DNA of 64,000 bases from Hysterangium stoloniferum (GCA_015178975.1 WHVD01000090.1:248001-312000); one strand, 5' to 3'. Counted from the first letter of the stretch, positions 34,089-46,860 are shown. Program-made: numbers and translations. The notes: a model not told the origin generated them from the letters alone.

Positions 34089-37000
34089 CTACAATGTTGT
34101 TAATAGTCCGTGTCTATCCATTTGCACGATGAAAGCCCGAATGCGCTCAGCAGAAATATCCTCCATGAAATGTATAATGAAGGATATAATATGAGCAACT
34201 TCAAGAATGGCATGGCTTGTACAAGCTACCAAGATCGGTATTCATCACAACTCGATGAGGTAAACACTTACTAGATTTCAAGAGGATTTCAATCAGCGTA
34301 CCACGATGTTGCAGAGGTGGCTCAGGTAAATATAGGTGACACAATGCAGAAATGACTATGTGCAGCTTAATGTCGGTAAAGTAACCTGCAAGACGGTAAA
34401 AGGAGTCACAGGTGGAAAGAATTAAAGCTTACCATATTGAGCAAAAGCTACAAACAATTTTCCAACATTTGAAACGACTTCGTCGTCGTCGTTATTCACA
34501 AGGGATATACAGTGACGTTCTAATTTACAACCAATAATAGCTTCGCGAAGGGAATCTTTGAAAACATTGAGGAGATGTTGACTTGCGTGTCAATGCACAC
34601 ACCATGGGCTGCTAGCTGAACGAGCAGGTCCAGAACATATGTTCGAGTTTTAAAATATGCGTCTTCCAACAGGGCAACAATGTCGGGAATGAGACGGGCA
34701 ATGGCGGGTCGAAATTCCGCTGCGGTCCAATGTCAGCCGGATTCCGATCCCATTATCACACACCGCACCTTGCTCTGAAACCTTCGCCAGTGCCAATACC
34801 CCACTTGATCGAACGACCTCGTCAGGGTCCTTTAACAGTGCAACAATGTCGGGAATGGCAGGGGCAATGGCGGCTCGAAATTCGGCTGTGGTAAAATGTC
34901 AGCTCGATTCTGATCCCATTATCCCCCACCGCACCTTGCTCTGAAAATTTCGCCAGGGCCGATACTGTGCTTGATCGAGTGAAATGGTAAGAGTTCTTCA
35001 ACAGTGCAACAATGTCGGGAATGACACCCGCAACGGCGGGTCGAAATTCGGCTGTGGTCAAATATCAGCTGGATTCCCATCCCATTATCATACACCGCAC
35101 CTTGTTCTGAAAACTTCGCCAAGGCCGACACTGTCCTTGATTGAACGGAACGGTCGGAGTCCTTCAACAGTGCAATAATGTCGGGAATGGCAGGCGTGAT
35201 GGCGGCTCGAAATTCAGCTGTCGTCAAATGTCAGCTGGATTCCCATCCCATTATCATCCACCGCACCTTGTTCTGAAAACTTCGCCAAGGCCGACACTGT
35301 CCTTGATTTAACGGAACGGTTGGAGTCCTTCAACAGTGCAATAATGTCGAGAATGGCAGGCGTGATGGCGGCTCGAAATTCAGCTGTGGTCAAATGTCAG
35401 CTGGATTCCCATCCCATTATCACACATCGCACCTTGCTCTGAAAACATCGCCAGGGCCGATGCTCCCGTTGATCGAATGGAACCGTCAGAATCTTTTAAC
35501 AGTGCAAGAATGCCAGGAATGGCATCCGCAATGGTGGGTCGAAATTCGGCTGTGGTCAAATGTCAGCTGGATTCCCATCCCATTATCATACACCGCACCT
35601 TGCTCTGAAAACTTCGCCAGGGCCGATACTACCTCTGATCGAACAGTATAGTCAGACTCCTTCAACAGTGCAATAATGTCGGGAATGGCAGGCGCAATGG
35701 CCGCTCGAAATTCAGCTGTCGTCAAATGTCAGCTGGATTCCCATCCCATTATCACGCACCGCACTTTGCTCTGAAACCTTCCCCAGGGCCGATATTGCGC
35801 TTAATCTAACGAACCAGTCAGAATCCTTCAACAGTGCAATAATGTCGGGAATGGCAGGCCCAATGGTGGCTCGAAATTCGGCTGTGGTCAAATGTCAGCT
35901 AGATTCCCACCTCATTATCACATACCGCACCTTGGTCTGAAAGCATCGCCAGGGCCGACGCTCCCGTTGATCGAATGGAATCGTCAGAATGTTTTAACAG
36001 TGCAACAATGCCAGGAATGGCATCCGCAATGGTGGGTCGAAATTCGGCTGTGGTCAAATGTCAGCTGGATTCCCATCCCAGTATCATACACCGCACCTTG
36101 CTCCGAAAACTTCGCCAGGGCCGATAGTGTCTCTGATTGAACGGAAAGGTCGGAGACCTTCAACAATGCAATAATGTCGGGAATGGCAGGCGCAATGGCG
36201 GCTCGAAATTTGTGGTCAAATGTTAGCTGGATTCTCATCCTGTTATCACACATGACACCTTGCTCTGAAACCTTGGCCAAGGCCGATACTGTGCTTGATC
36301 GAACAGAATTGTCAGAGTCCTTCAACAGTTCAAGAATGTCCGGAATAGCACGGGTAATGGCGGATTCAAATTCGTCTGCAAGTCCATGAATCACGGCAAT
36401 TTATAGGGAATTGTTGCACGGACTAAACATATGTAGAGCAGTAACCAGCTTTCCTAGAGCTAACTTTCCTTTTTGCACTGTGAGGTCTAACCTGGATAAG
36501 GGAAGGTCAAAATTCCGAGCTTGAAAGTGGTGAAGAAATCAGCGAATGAACAATATATGACCTCTCTTCACGTACATGTCATTGTTAGGCATTGAATGAT
36601 CTTGATGTCTTCACGACGCGAAATATTATCGGTACTATGGAAGAGATCTACAGTTGACGACAGAGGACGGGTTGACAATCCAGAGAAGTGTGGTATATTT
36701 TGCGTATTTCCTAGATTACCGCGATATGGATCAGAATGAGATGGGGAAAAAGAGGGGATGTGCAGCCTTCGAAGTGGGTTTCAAGATGACTCACGCAGGG
36801 GTGGTCGCGTTTGGTCAGAGAAACCTATAGCCGCGCGTATTCTAACCCTAACGAGAGGGAGAAACTCCCCTATGGAGACTTGAGACAAATTTTTCAACAA
36901 GATTTATTGGATCACCTTGTTTTGAAACCTCTGCCAGGGCCGATCCGGTGCTTGATCTAACGACCTCGTTAGAATCTTTTAACAGTGCAACAATGCCAGG

Positions 37001-38987
37001 AATGGCATCCGCAATGGTGGGTCGAAATTCGGCTGTGATCAAATGTCAGCTGGATTCCCATCCCATAATCATACACCGCACCTTGCTCTGAAAACTTCCC
37101 CAGGGCCCATACTGCCTGTGATCTAACGAACTCGTCAGAATCCTCCAACAGTGAAACAATATCGGGAATGGCAGGGGCAATGGCGGCTCGAAATTTTTCT
37201 GTGGTCAAATGTTAGCTGGATTCTCATCCTGTTATCACACATGACACCTTGCTCTGAAAACTTCGCCAGGGCCGATACTGCCTCTGATCTAAATAACTCG
37301 CCAGAATCTTTTAACAGTGCAACAATGCCAGGAATGGCATCCGCAATGGTGGGTCGAAATTCGGCTGTGGTCAAATGTCAGCTGGATTCCCATCCCATTA
37401 TCATACACCACACCTTGCTTTGAAAACTTCGCCAGGGCCGATACTGCCTCTGATCTAAAGAACTCGTCAGAATCTTTTAACAGTGCAACAATGCCAGGAA
37501 TGGCATCCGCAATGGTGGGTCGAAATTCGGCTGTGGTCAAATGTCAGCTGGATTTCCATCCCATTATCATACACCACACCTTGCTTTGAAAACTTCACCA
37601 GGGCCGATAATGCCACTGATCTAACGAATTTGTCAGAATCCTTCAACAGTGCAACAATATCGGGAATGGCAGGGGCAATGGCGGCTCGAAATTCGGCTGT
37701 GTTTAAATGTCAGCCCGATTCCCATCTCACTGTCACACACCGTACTTTGCTTTGAAACCTCCTTCAGGGCTGATACTGCCTCTGATCTCAAAGATGTGTG
37801 AGAATCCTTCAACAGTGCAAGAATATCGGGAATGGCAGGGGCAATGGCCGCTCGAAATTCAGCTGTGGTCAAATGTCAACTGGATTCCCATCCCATTATA
37901 ACACACCGCACCTTGCTCTAAAACCGTCGCCATGGCCAAAACAGTCTTTGATCGAACGGAATAGTCAGAGTCCTTCAACAGTGCAACAATACCGGAAATA
38001 ACACCCGCAATGGCCGCTTGAAGTTCGGCTGTTGTCAAATGTCAGCTGGATTCCCATCCCATTATCGCATACCGCACCTTGCTCTGAAACTTTCGCCAGA
38101 GCCGATACTGCAGGTAATAGATAATAATACCTAGAGACCTCAAACAGTGCAACAATGTCAGGAATGACATCCGCAATGGCCGCTCCAAACTCGGCTGTGG
38201 TCAAATATCAGCTGGATATTCCCATCCCATTATCATACATCGTACCTTGTTCTGAAAACTTCGCCAGGGCCGATTCTGTGCTTGATCGAACGGAATACTC
38301 GGAGTCCTTCAACAGTGCAATAATGTCGGGAATGGCAGGCGCAATGGCGGCTCGAAATTCGGCTGTGGTCAAATGTCAGCCGGATTCCCATCCCATTATC
38401 ACACACCGCACCTTGTTCTGACAACTTCGCCAGGGCCGATACTGTCCTTGTTCGAACGGAATCGTCGGAGTCCTTCAACAGTGCAATAATGTCGGGAATG
38501 GCAGGCGCAATGGCGGCTCGAAATTCGGCTGTGGTCAAATGTCAGCCGGATTCCCATCCCATTATCACACCGCACCTTGCTCTGAAAACTTCGCCAGGGC
38601 CGATACTGTGCTTGATCGAACAGAATGGTCAGACTCCTTCAACAGTGCAATAATGTCGGGAATGGCAGGCGCAATGGCGGCTCGAAATTCGGCTGTGGTC
38701 AAATGTCAGGTGGATTCCTATCTCATTATCACACCGTACCCTGCTCTGAAATCTTCGCCAGGGCCGATACTCCACGTGATCGAATGAAGTTGTCAGAGCC
38801 CTTCAACAGTGCAGCAATGTTGCGAATAGCACCAACGATGCCAGTTGGGAATCTAGCTGAACATCGGTGAATATTATATCGCACCCCCTTCTCCACTTGG
38901 CATCTTCTCACCACATTCCAAAAGTAATCGCTCATCAGGATCATCTGCTTTTTCAATCACTTTCTTCATCCAGTCTCTTTCTTTCCC
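34089..38987 (-). CDS. HEAT-like repeat array, right-arm copy
   Basis: Mirror of 14168-19105: a first exon starting at 38987, units 1 to 11 starting at 38692 and going down to the spacer, units 12 to 22 from 36375 to 34603, and three last exons ending at TAG 34089. The same unit order can be followed in both arms (for example the unusual YYYLLPAVS unit 4 and the SLRSEAVSALKEVS unit 6), so the array was already this long before the arms separated. Unit 2 is a plain 117 bp here. One splice acceptor (before unit 13, near 36210) has lost its AG. Apart from that, most units keep the frame and both splice sites. Confidence 0.82.
34603..38692 (-). repeat. tandem exon-plus-intron repeat, 11 + 11 copies (right)
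   Basis: Same unit as in the left arm, at about 166-bp steps (exon starts near 38692, 38530, 38364, 38192, 38026, 37860, 37694, 37528, 37362, 37196, 37030, then 36375, 36210, 36046, 35880 and on to 34719). Introns are as alike as exons. Confidence 0.95.
36376..36915 (-). other. 540-bp spacer in the HEAT array (right)
   Basis: Counterpart of 16277-16816 with the same length. The read-through tail after unit 11 (INLVEKFVSSLHRGVSPS and stop at 36848) is kept, which argues that it may be a real C-terminus in some transcripts. Confidence 0.6.
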
Positions 38988-39162
38988 TGTTATGATAATA
39001 CATTAATTAGGTGTGTTTTGACTTATGACAACTCCATAGTTTACCAATGAAACCCTTTTCTTTGAGCATTCTCCGGCAATCCGCTGCTTATCAATCAGTT
39101 TCTTTCCCGAAGCCATGGAAAAAGTCCCTACTAAGATGCGAATATGCCACCATTAACCCTTC

Positions 39163-40776
39163 TCATGTTGTACGTAAGCCCTTCTTTTCTGACAATGCTC
39201 CATCCATAGCCGCCGTCATCAATGTCCTTCGTTCGTATGGTGCTGCACCCATATTGGCCACCGTTTGAATGTGTGGGCCTGTCGGCACCTCTGGGTTGTC
39301 GACATCCATATTTACCCAAATCCCGATATGAACCGCCCACCCCAACGTCTTTACGCAAGGATCTAAATTGTCCAACCGATGTAATGGTCTCCCATTATCT
39401 AGGAGTGTTTTGAAGGGTGTAAGGTACTCTTTGTCCCTGAGTTTGTCTGTCGGCGGCGATAGGAATCGTGACATTGCAAGGAGAGAGACTTCCGCAAGTG
39501 CTGCATCACGGACAGTGACGACGCCCATGGTGTCAAAGCAGTTCTCCAAAGTTTTGCACAATTTATCCGTGACAGCCCGTTTGCACAAGGCAATCCGCAA
39601 CTGTTCAGATTGTTTAGCACCTGCTACCGCCCTAAGTGCCTCATAAATCCCCTCGTTCGATGTGGATTTTTCAATCACCCATGCCAGGATATCAGCTTCA
39701 AGTTCGGCCCGTTGAGGCTTGTGATGCGTGTCGACCAAGAACTGAGAAAGGCCGTCTAACCATTCAGAAATGCTGAATGTATACATCCTTGTCGGTGAAA
39801 AAAAAACATAGTAGTCTGATGTAGACGTCTCATACTTTGCGCTTGCAGAGACGACTGGGAAAAACCTTGACATTGTTGTTTGAAAGGGACAAGCGGGGGA
39901 AAACAAGGGAAAAACGGTGCCAAGCATATATAGCACGATTGCCAATATGGTCAAAACAAGCATAAGAACGCCCAAAGGTACGCTGCTATTCCATGTGAAT
40001 AAGACGAGACCTGCACAGAACAGAAAGAGAGCGAGTTTAATCAAAAGCGGGATTCCGGTAACAACTGGCTCGAGACGCCATTGCTGTGCTCTCCTAACAC
40101 GAAGGTGACGTTGGCATGCATCATTTGAGCGACTTCCGGGGGATACAGGAATATACTTCGCCAGCCATTCTTTTGCAAGTACAGCACAAAGCGCACTGAA
40201 GAGAGTCAGACCGAGACTAGTGAACCACAAATAGTTGACAACAAGCGATGATTTGGAGACTTGAAAAGGCTGAGAGGTAGTTACAGCGAGGGGATTTTGA
40301 AGCGCCTGAAGGATTTCCCGAAGAGGATCTACCTGCAAATCCTTCCTACTTTCGATCAGGAACGCGGTAAGAATCCCTCCAAACAAACCGGCCTGAAAAA
40401 TTCTGAATTAATTAAATATCCATAAAGGAAAACGTATTGAATGTACAAATACGAGAAGCTCGTTGACACCGACTTGCAATGAGGTGGCAAGCTCTTTGTC
40501 CTCTTCTCCCGTTTCCTTCATGTATAATGACCATATGGTTGAATCGGATTCAACATGCTTGCTATAGGGGTTATCGTCCTCGGGTTCTAAGCGATTATCG
40601 GCACTGGATACAGGGCTTGATGGGATATAAGTAGGCGAAGATTGACGGTTGGTTGTTCCTTCTCCCTCTGTTTGTGTGCCTCAGTTTAGAATAAGTGTAA
40701 ACTCTGATTTTATACCTGCCACAAACGGTATCTGTGATTCGGCGGAGCTAAGGTCTTGTGAATACTGCGAAGACAT
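39163..40776 (-). CDS. DUF6535 membrane-domain protein, right-arm copy
   Basis: Three exons: 40776-40716 (start ATG, MSSQYSQDLSSAESQ), 40661-40447 (acidic, ending with ELLVF at a GTACAT donor) and 40392-39163, giving about 501 residues. The third exon has the whole DUF6535 block: LTAFLIESRK, hydrophobic spans around LGLTLFSALCAVLAKEWL, LALFLFCAGLVLF and LTILAIVLYMLG, then a soluble part with KPQRAELEADILAWVI and LLAMSRFLSPPTD. The frame ends early (KKGLRTT) compared with the left arm, where a Cys codon stands in place of the stop, and the following splice donor is changed. So this copy probably makes the membrane part alone, uncoupled from the HEAT array behind it. Likely an integral membrane protein; role unknown. 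Confidence 0.75.
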
Positions 40777-41365
40777 GGTCTGAGGAGGGTTGGAGGATTC
40801 CAACGGCAAGAACGGAAATGTGCTTCATCTGGATGAACGCCCAAAACCAGGTCGTGCACGAGAATCAACGTTGGCCAACGAGTGGCGCGCGTTGACCAAA
40901 GGTTATTTGGCATGTATTATCCTCTTCTATTTCTACCGCGACAGTGTCCCTTGCAAGTAGCCTTGTAGGCTGTACTTTTTGCAGGAGACTTTGCTGGTCA
41001 AACAAAAAAAAAAGAGGCTCAAGCCGTACTCAATTCTGTCTGTAACGCACGTTCCTTATCGGCACGGGCATCGGCCAGAGGCAAACCCCCTTTGTGAAGA
41101 CCGATGTTGAATCGTGGTACTTCTCGGGAGAAGCCCATTTACGTTAACCTCTTCTTAATTATGATGTTGTTGGAGTGACGACTCCCGTCACAATGTCACT
41201 CCAAGAGAGTACCTCATTACATAGGAATAAAAGAGAGCGGGGAGTTCAAAACGCCGTAGGATAGTGATTGCCACACCGTCGCGTGCGTGGTCATGAGATG
41301 GCCTGGATTGAGGTGTGTATCGCGTCCTGTTTTATGAGTCTATCTGCCCAAAGTTAGCTCTGTTG

Positions 41366-44300
41366 GACAACATGCATGCTATGGACGGTTCGCAAGCGTT
41401 CCTCTCGTTCCAGACGTAACCTTTCAGCACTGTCTCTGGATGTTTGGACAGATTGTTGAAGTCGAGTAGTCCCTGGGGGAATACCTGCTGTTGTACGAGT
41501 GGAGCGACGAAGAGGTGGATCATCCAAGGTGGCTGGTTCAGGTGGTGGGTCCAATATAATAGGGAGAGGTTCTGGCATATCGGTGGCAGAGATAGGATCT
41601 GGGACAACAATGGTAGAGCTGGGGGCAGTTGGTAGTTGAGGTACAGTGGTAGGGATATTAATTGCAGATTGGTTTGATCTGGTATGGCCTTCATGGCTCT
41701 TGAGGAACCGAACATGGTATGAACTATATAGCATTGATATGTTTTAGATTTTGCATCATATCCGACCAGTACACACTCAATAGAGCGTTCATAAATTTTT
41801 GGATTTGTTTTTTTTGGATGAGTACAAAAGCACGACATCCAATTTCTCGCATATAAGAAGTCAGGTGGTCAGCCATACCAAATTTCCAGGGAGTCTTGCC
41901 ATTAAGGGAAGTTGTGGTCATTTTAACATGTAGGTGAGCTGCAGTCTGATAAAATTCATCCCATAGGTATGAGAGTCCTATGCATGTGTTCAACTTGTCC
42001 AATGTGTGCTGATGTATAGGGTGCTGTGAACTGTTGTTCAGTGCCTCAGGATGCCAGCCAATTTGACATTTCATGGCTTTTTAGTTCGCCATTATCAGTG
42101 CAGTAGATACCAACTTTGTGCCCTGTTTCAATTTCTCTAGCTTGCTCCCAGATTTGGAGTTGTGAGAATGCACTGCTCTTGGTTTTTAATGGTATTGTCC
42201 AAATGAAACTTGTATCATCATCAACTATATTCATAATATAATTATTGCCAGTATGGGATGTCACAGCTTCTGGTCCTGATAAATTGACCCATACTTTCTC
42301 AAGTCTTCATTGCTTTATGCCCTATTCCCTCCTGACGTGTTTTTGGAACAGAGGATTTAGTTTTCCAAGGATACATGAGTCACATTTTGGAGGGGGTAAG
42401 GTGGAGGAAGACTGCACACCTTTGATTAAGCCGCTGTTGAGCATATCACTAATGGACTTATAGTTGGCATGTCCAAGACGGTGATGCCAAGTCTCAATGG
42501 TAGGTATACTATTGGAAATGAGAGCATGCTCGGCTTGGGTGGATTGCAATGACAGAGAATATAGATTTTTATGTGGGAGTAATTGTGAAGAGTAGTGGAA
42601 GTTCTAACCGTTCTATATACGAAGAATATCGACCGTTTAGGTACGACACTAAGATGTATTGACTACTCAGTTCAATACGGTAAGGAAGTAGCTATCTAGA
42701 ATAAGGTAGAGAGCTAAAATGAATAAGTAGAATCAACTGTCTAGTGCGATTCTGAACGACTGCTCGAGAGTAGGGTAGAGTACTAGAGAGTTGAATAATA
42801 GAATAGCGTGGATGTGGTCCACGCGAGTAGTGATAAGGATTGAGTTTCGACTGGTACAGTTCGAAACTCTGATAGAGTAGATAGCTAAAGCCCGTCTATG
42901 ACGGTCGAGACGATACACCAATCACAACTTACAGGACACTAATGGGTGTCTGGGCAAGTCATGGTTGCGGTGTAAAAAGTGTCTGAGTTCTAAACTACGG
43001 GTGCTAGAATACATAAGTCTGCGCGTGCGCCCACAAGAGTCGATGTACCGCATACATAGGTCATCGAACTAATTATAGATATAATAAAAGAGAGAAAATA
43101 GAAATAATAAAGGAGATATAGTAAGAGCTCATCTGACTATATTTCCTGAGTGTATTTCACCATACCTCTCACAGTAATGAACCATGAGCAATAATATAGT
43201 TAGATGACTTGTTGCTGAGCCAACAGGATTGATCATCAAAATGTACAATGACATTTGAATCCTTAGTAAGGCAATGAACCAATATTAGATGTACAGCTGC
43301 ATCAGGAATATAGAGTACGTTCTGAAGAATGATGTTCACTCCTCATCCTATATGTATTTTGATATTGCCAATACCAATGGCCCAGATGGAAGATCCTCCT
43401 AATCCTTTCACAGACCGAGGGGTGACAGACTTTAAAGTGAAGAAATCTGTTTGGTCTGGTGAAATGTGTATGGTAGCACCACTATCCAGCCAAAAAGGGT
43501 GAGTTTCAGTGGATATTGTTGTTCGTTTTGTTTGTGACAATGGTTGGATAGTGGATGTACTTAAGGCAGTAGGAAATGGCTGGCTGTACTCATTCCAATC
43601 AATTGTAGTTTTCAACTCCTCCTTGAGTGCAACCCAGCCATCATATTCAAAATTTTCTAGTTCAACAGGAAGGGGAGACAAATCAGAAGATGGTGCAGCA
43701 ACGATACCAGCAAAATTTGTTGATGTGGAATTGGCAGTGGATAGTTCAGAAGGGTCCATCTGGGCTATGTACATGTAGATGTGACCATCAGCCCCCTGTA
43801 TATGGACAGGGGTTTTGGTTTTCACAACCAGTGTGGTAGTAGGGGCAGGAGAAGAGGTCTTGGACTGCTTGGCTTCCCTGTTCTGTTGTCGCATAAGTTT
43901 AGACTCCTCAATAGTTTTCCCTGCCATTCCACCACCTGGAGTGATGCAGTAGTCAGTGGTGTGATGGTGTTTCTTGCAATTAGAGTACACAGGAGGGTTG
44001 GTAGATTTCGACAAAATGGGAAGAGCAATGGAGGCAGTAGTGGTAGAACATTTGGCAGTATCAGAATTTAACAGAGTTTGTTCACTGTCCAAGTAAGAAC
44101 GCAGTTGGGTAGATGTAAATGGTTGAGATTTAGTGGACCGTGAAATGTCGTGGGTTACAATGGAATGCAAGTGCTGAAAATCTGTACCAAAAGGATTCAG
44201 AAGAGCAATGCACTTGAAGAGATCCCATGAGATATCCCCCATGTCATAGGCACAGTCAACCATCGTGAAAATCTTCTCAGCCATTGTGGGCAGTGGTGTA

Positions 44301-44750
44301 TTGGATGAAAATTGGGCAATGAGAGCAGTTTGGAGCAGTTGTACCTGGCAAATGGGTCCTTCACTTTTGTGGCGGAGTAACAGGGTGTCCTAGCAAGGTT
44401 TCGCTCCAAGGTCTAAATCAATGTACTCCCATTCAGTTGGCTCAATGGTAGAGGCAATGAGGGTGGCTGTGAGGGAACTATTGCTGTCCCAGTTGGTCTG
44501 GGCATGAGGGTGTTCAGGACCAGGTTGGGAAATCATGCCCTTGACATAGCCGTAAAAGCCAGTTAATGTCAGAAATAGGGTGGTGGCTTGAGCCAGGGTT
44601 GATAGTTGGATTGGAGTTTGTCAAGTTTAGGATCAGGGTAGACGAGGTTAGTACAGAGAGCTGTGATGGATGGAGCAAGATCATCTGCAGAAGCCGTGAC
44701 AGAAGTGACCGTGGTGGAAGTGGCCATGATTTATATAAACGTGAGCTACA
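41366..44750 (-). mobile_element. old copia relic: gag to integrase and linker
   Basis: On the minus strand 44.3-43.3 kb carries a copia gag and the protease motif neighbourhood (HPFWLDSGATIHI), 42.5-41.8 kb an integrase part (ETWHHRLGHANY, FIWTIPLKTKS), and 41.7-41.4 kb the Pro-rich linker (PLRRSTRT). The reverse transcriptase part is missing, cut off at the palindrome edge at about 41365. CpG-poor and broken many times; much older than the copia at 22186-27373. Confidence 0.8.
42593..43135. mobile_element. CpG-containing insertion in the copia relic, possibly a solo LTR
   Basis: Between copia gag/protease and integrase sequence sits about 540 bp with no coding match and a different base texture: it keeps many CpG sites (TGCGCGTGCGCC near 43020) while the flanks have almost none. 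This suggests a later insertion. I could not find a clean flanking duplication, so the ends and the LTR interpretation are tentative. Confidence 0.45.
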
Positions 44751-44869
44751 GTCTAATTTGTCACAATGTATAGGCAGCTTATACAGACAATGTAAGGCCC
44801 ATAACCTGTTAAAATGTAACTCTAATAATCACTCAGTCTCGTATTGTGTATAATGGACTGAGCATCCAA

Positions 44870-45480
44870 ATAAACAATGACACATACATTAAGCATGTCA
44901 GAGAAAATATCGTTAATAAAATGTTGAAAAACAGACAGAGCATTGGTTAACCCAAAGGGCATTGCCAACCATTCAAAAGCTCCATAATGGGTCCAGAAAG
45001 TGGTTTCCCACTTGTCTCCCTCAGTGAACCAGACAAAGTGGTAGGTGTGTTTGAGGTCTATCTTGGTATAGATCTGGGTATTCTGCAGAGCATCAAGGAG
45101 ATCAGAAATAAGTGAGGCTATTCTCAGCTTCTCTGGTCAGGTCATATGGGCCAAAATTCATTTCCAATTCTTCAACAAATGCATTCTAATCATCAAGCCA
45201 TAATGGCTCTGCCTCAGTAAGTCTGCTAAAAGCTGGTTCAAACCATTTCAGAACAGATCCTGAGAGGTAAGAGAGTGCATAGTTGACTTTCAGGAGTCCC
45301 TGGAGAATGTGGCAGGTTGATCACAGAAGTTGAAGTGACATTGCATGGGGAAGGTGGACAGTTTGTTGGGGTTGGAACCTGTGAAGGGCTCCAGAGCATT
45401 GACTTGTGACTGTGGAGGTTCCTGTTCTTTCTTCTTCCATTTTCCAAACAGGTGAGCCATAAATTTATCCATAGTACCTG
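44870..45480 (-). mobile_element. gypsy relic: reverse transcriptase piece and gag piece
   Basis: 44870-45120 aligns with 55020-55260 of the gypsy at 54700-57010 (ACACATACATTAAGCATGTC and following words, in order). 45150-45480 reads on the minus strand as a gag-type N-terminal region (LFGKWKKKEQE). The two parts are closer together than in a whole element, so the middle is lost. Old and broken. Confidence 0.65.
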
Positions 45481-45577
45481 CTAAAACTTCAGAAGTGGGG
45501 TCCTTGATGTGTGGTCATTCCATAGTTGTGTTGAAATCTGCAAGCCTGGGTATCACAGTACGAGGACACTCTCTACT

Positions 45578-45870
45578 GTTGGAGCAAATACCCACTTAGA
45601 GTAGAGTGAGTAGATATAAAACCAGTGATATAACTAGTCTTCCAGTTGGGTATCTATAACTATATACTAGACTACATGGTCTGTGCAGAGGTCTGAGTAA
45701 GCCTCCATTGATCAGATTGATGGATGGCATGCTACTACGGAACTATCTAAACAGGTACTCTAATAATACAACCACTTGTGTGGACTGGTATAGAAATAGA
45801 CAATCACAAGATGAGATATGGTATTGTAACTAATTGTACATTACCATATCCTAATAAGTTGGGGGGTTTT
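45578..45870 (+). mobile_element. copia-type LTR relic
   Basis: It begins TGTTGGAGCAAAT and shares a co-linear series of words with 1130-1425. No flanking duplication was established. Confidence 0.45.
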
Positions 45871-46099
45871 CAACACCTTTGCCCTTGTCAGGGGCCACAG
45901 ACTCTTCCTCCTGCTCAGAGGCATCAGATTCTCCAATATTTCTTTAAAGTGGGATTCATCCATGGTGTCTGGGCTGTGTCTGGATGTCTGGCTGGTATAT
46001 AAAATGAGTGGTGACTGGACTGTAGTGGGCTCCAGTCATTCAGATGGTTTTTTTCTTGCAGGTATGGTCAAGAATCTGTGAGATTTGATCAGAAAATAC

Positions 46100-46440
46100 T
46101 GTTAAGCATGTGGCTCATGGGTGGGTCTCTGGGGGAAACCCACAGAAGTTCCAGGAAAGGACTTGGCTTCAGCTTATTTGCTGCACCCTTGCAAGATCAC
46201 AATGTCCAACTTCAGACAGGAGTGGATGGGAAACCTGTGGGTTCTGAGAATATGCAAAGAGCAGAAGACAAGTAAAAACTAAGTCAATTTTCTGATCAGA
46301 TTGTATGTACAAATAAATACTTGGCTATATAGACTAGTAAATTATTGTACTACTAAAACAGGCATACAAAAAGGACATAACAAGAGTACAATAACACAAT
46401 AAACCAGGTGTCAAATGGATTTGGAACAAGGGGCAGAACG
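46100..46440 (+). mobile_element. gypsy family A LTR, truncated
   Basis: It begins TGTTAAGCATG and follows 2382-3202 for about 340 bp (GGACTTGGCTTCAGCTTAT is shared exactly), then stops near GGGGCAGAACG, short of the full length. CpG sites of the young copy appear as TG or CA here. Confidence 0.75.
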
Positions 46441-46860
46441 TGATTTATCTTGAAATTATGCAATTTATTTTGTATCTTTATCTATTAAATTGAGCAAGAT
46501 ATGGAATTTCTATCTTTTATTCTTTTTTGATTAACATGTCATTTATTGGCAACTCAGCGCTTATGCACAATGTGTGAGAATATTATGATAAGTTGTCACA
46601 AACCTGACACTTGTCACAAACTCCGACAAGGACAAAATGCGATGCAAAATAATCACAGATAATCAAGGCAATATATATATTATTATAATAAAATAGTATT
46701 ATATTTATAATTAACTAAAAGTAAATATAATAACTATATAATAATATCAAACCGGCCACCTGGCACTTGTTACACAATGCACAGGAACATTATGTCATCA
46801 TGTATGCTACTGCAGAAAAAACCGGAAACTCTTGGAATATTCCAGTGGCTCCCAAAGGAA
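46441..46860. other. AT-rich stretch, no gene seen
   Basis: Very AT-rich (long TATATTATTATAATA-type runs near 46670-46750). Two short related pieces (GCACAATGTGTGAGAATATTATG near 46564 shortened, and ACACAATGCACAGGAACATTATG near 46773 shortened) may mark old LTR starts. Confidence 0.4.

Larger units (their letters stand above)
30025..41365 (-). repeat. right arm of the giant palindrome
   Basis: Inverted counterpart of 11500-28470, about 11.3 kb. It contains its own solo LTR (33233-33574) and lacks the left arm's LTR and copia. The outer edge at about 41365 abuts a copia relic; the left arm's outer edge abuts gypsy debris, so both breakpoints lie in or next to transposon DNA. Confidence 0.95.

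Noticed and set aside
34822-38787. Many plus- and minus-strand open frames of 60-140 codons across the HEAT arrays
   Set aside because: They read through the short introns or lie antisense to the repeat exons and recur at the repeat period. They are shadows of the array, not separate genes.
11500-41365. Possibility that the palindrome is an assembly or haplotype-joining artefact
   Set aside because: The arms differ by scattered substitutions, small indels and separate insertions with their own target duplications, and a unique 1.6-kb axis lies between them. Long reads would still be the final proof.
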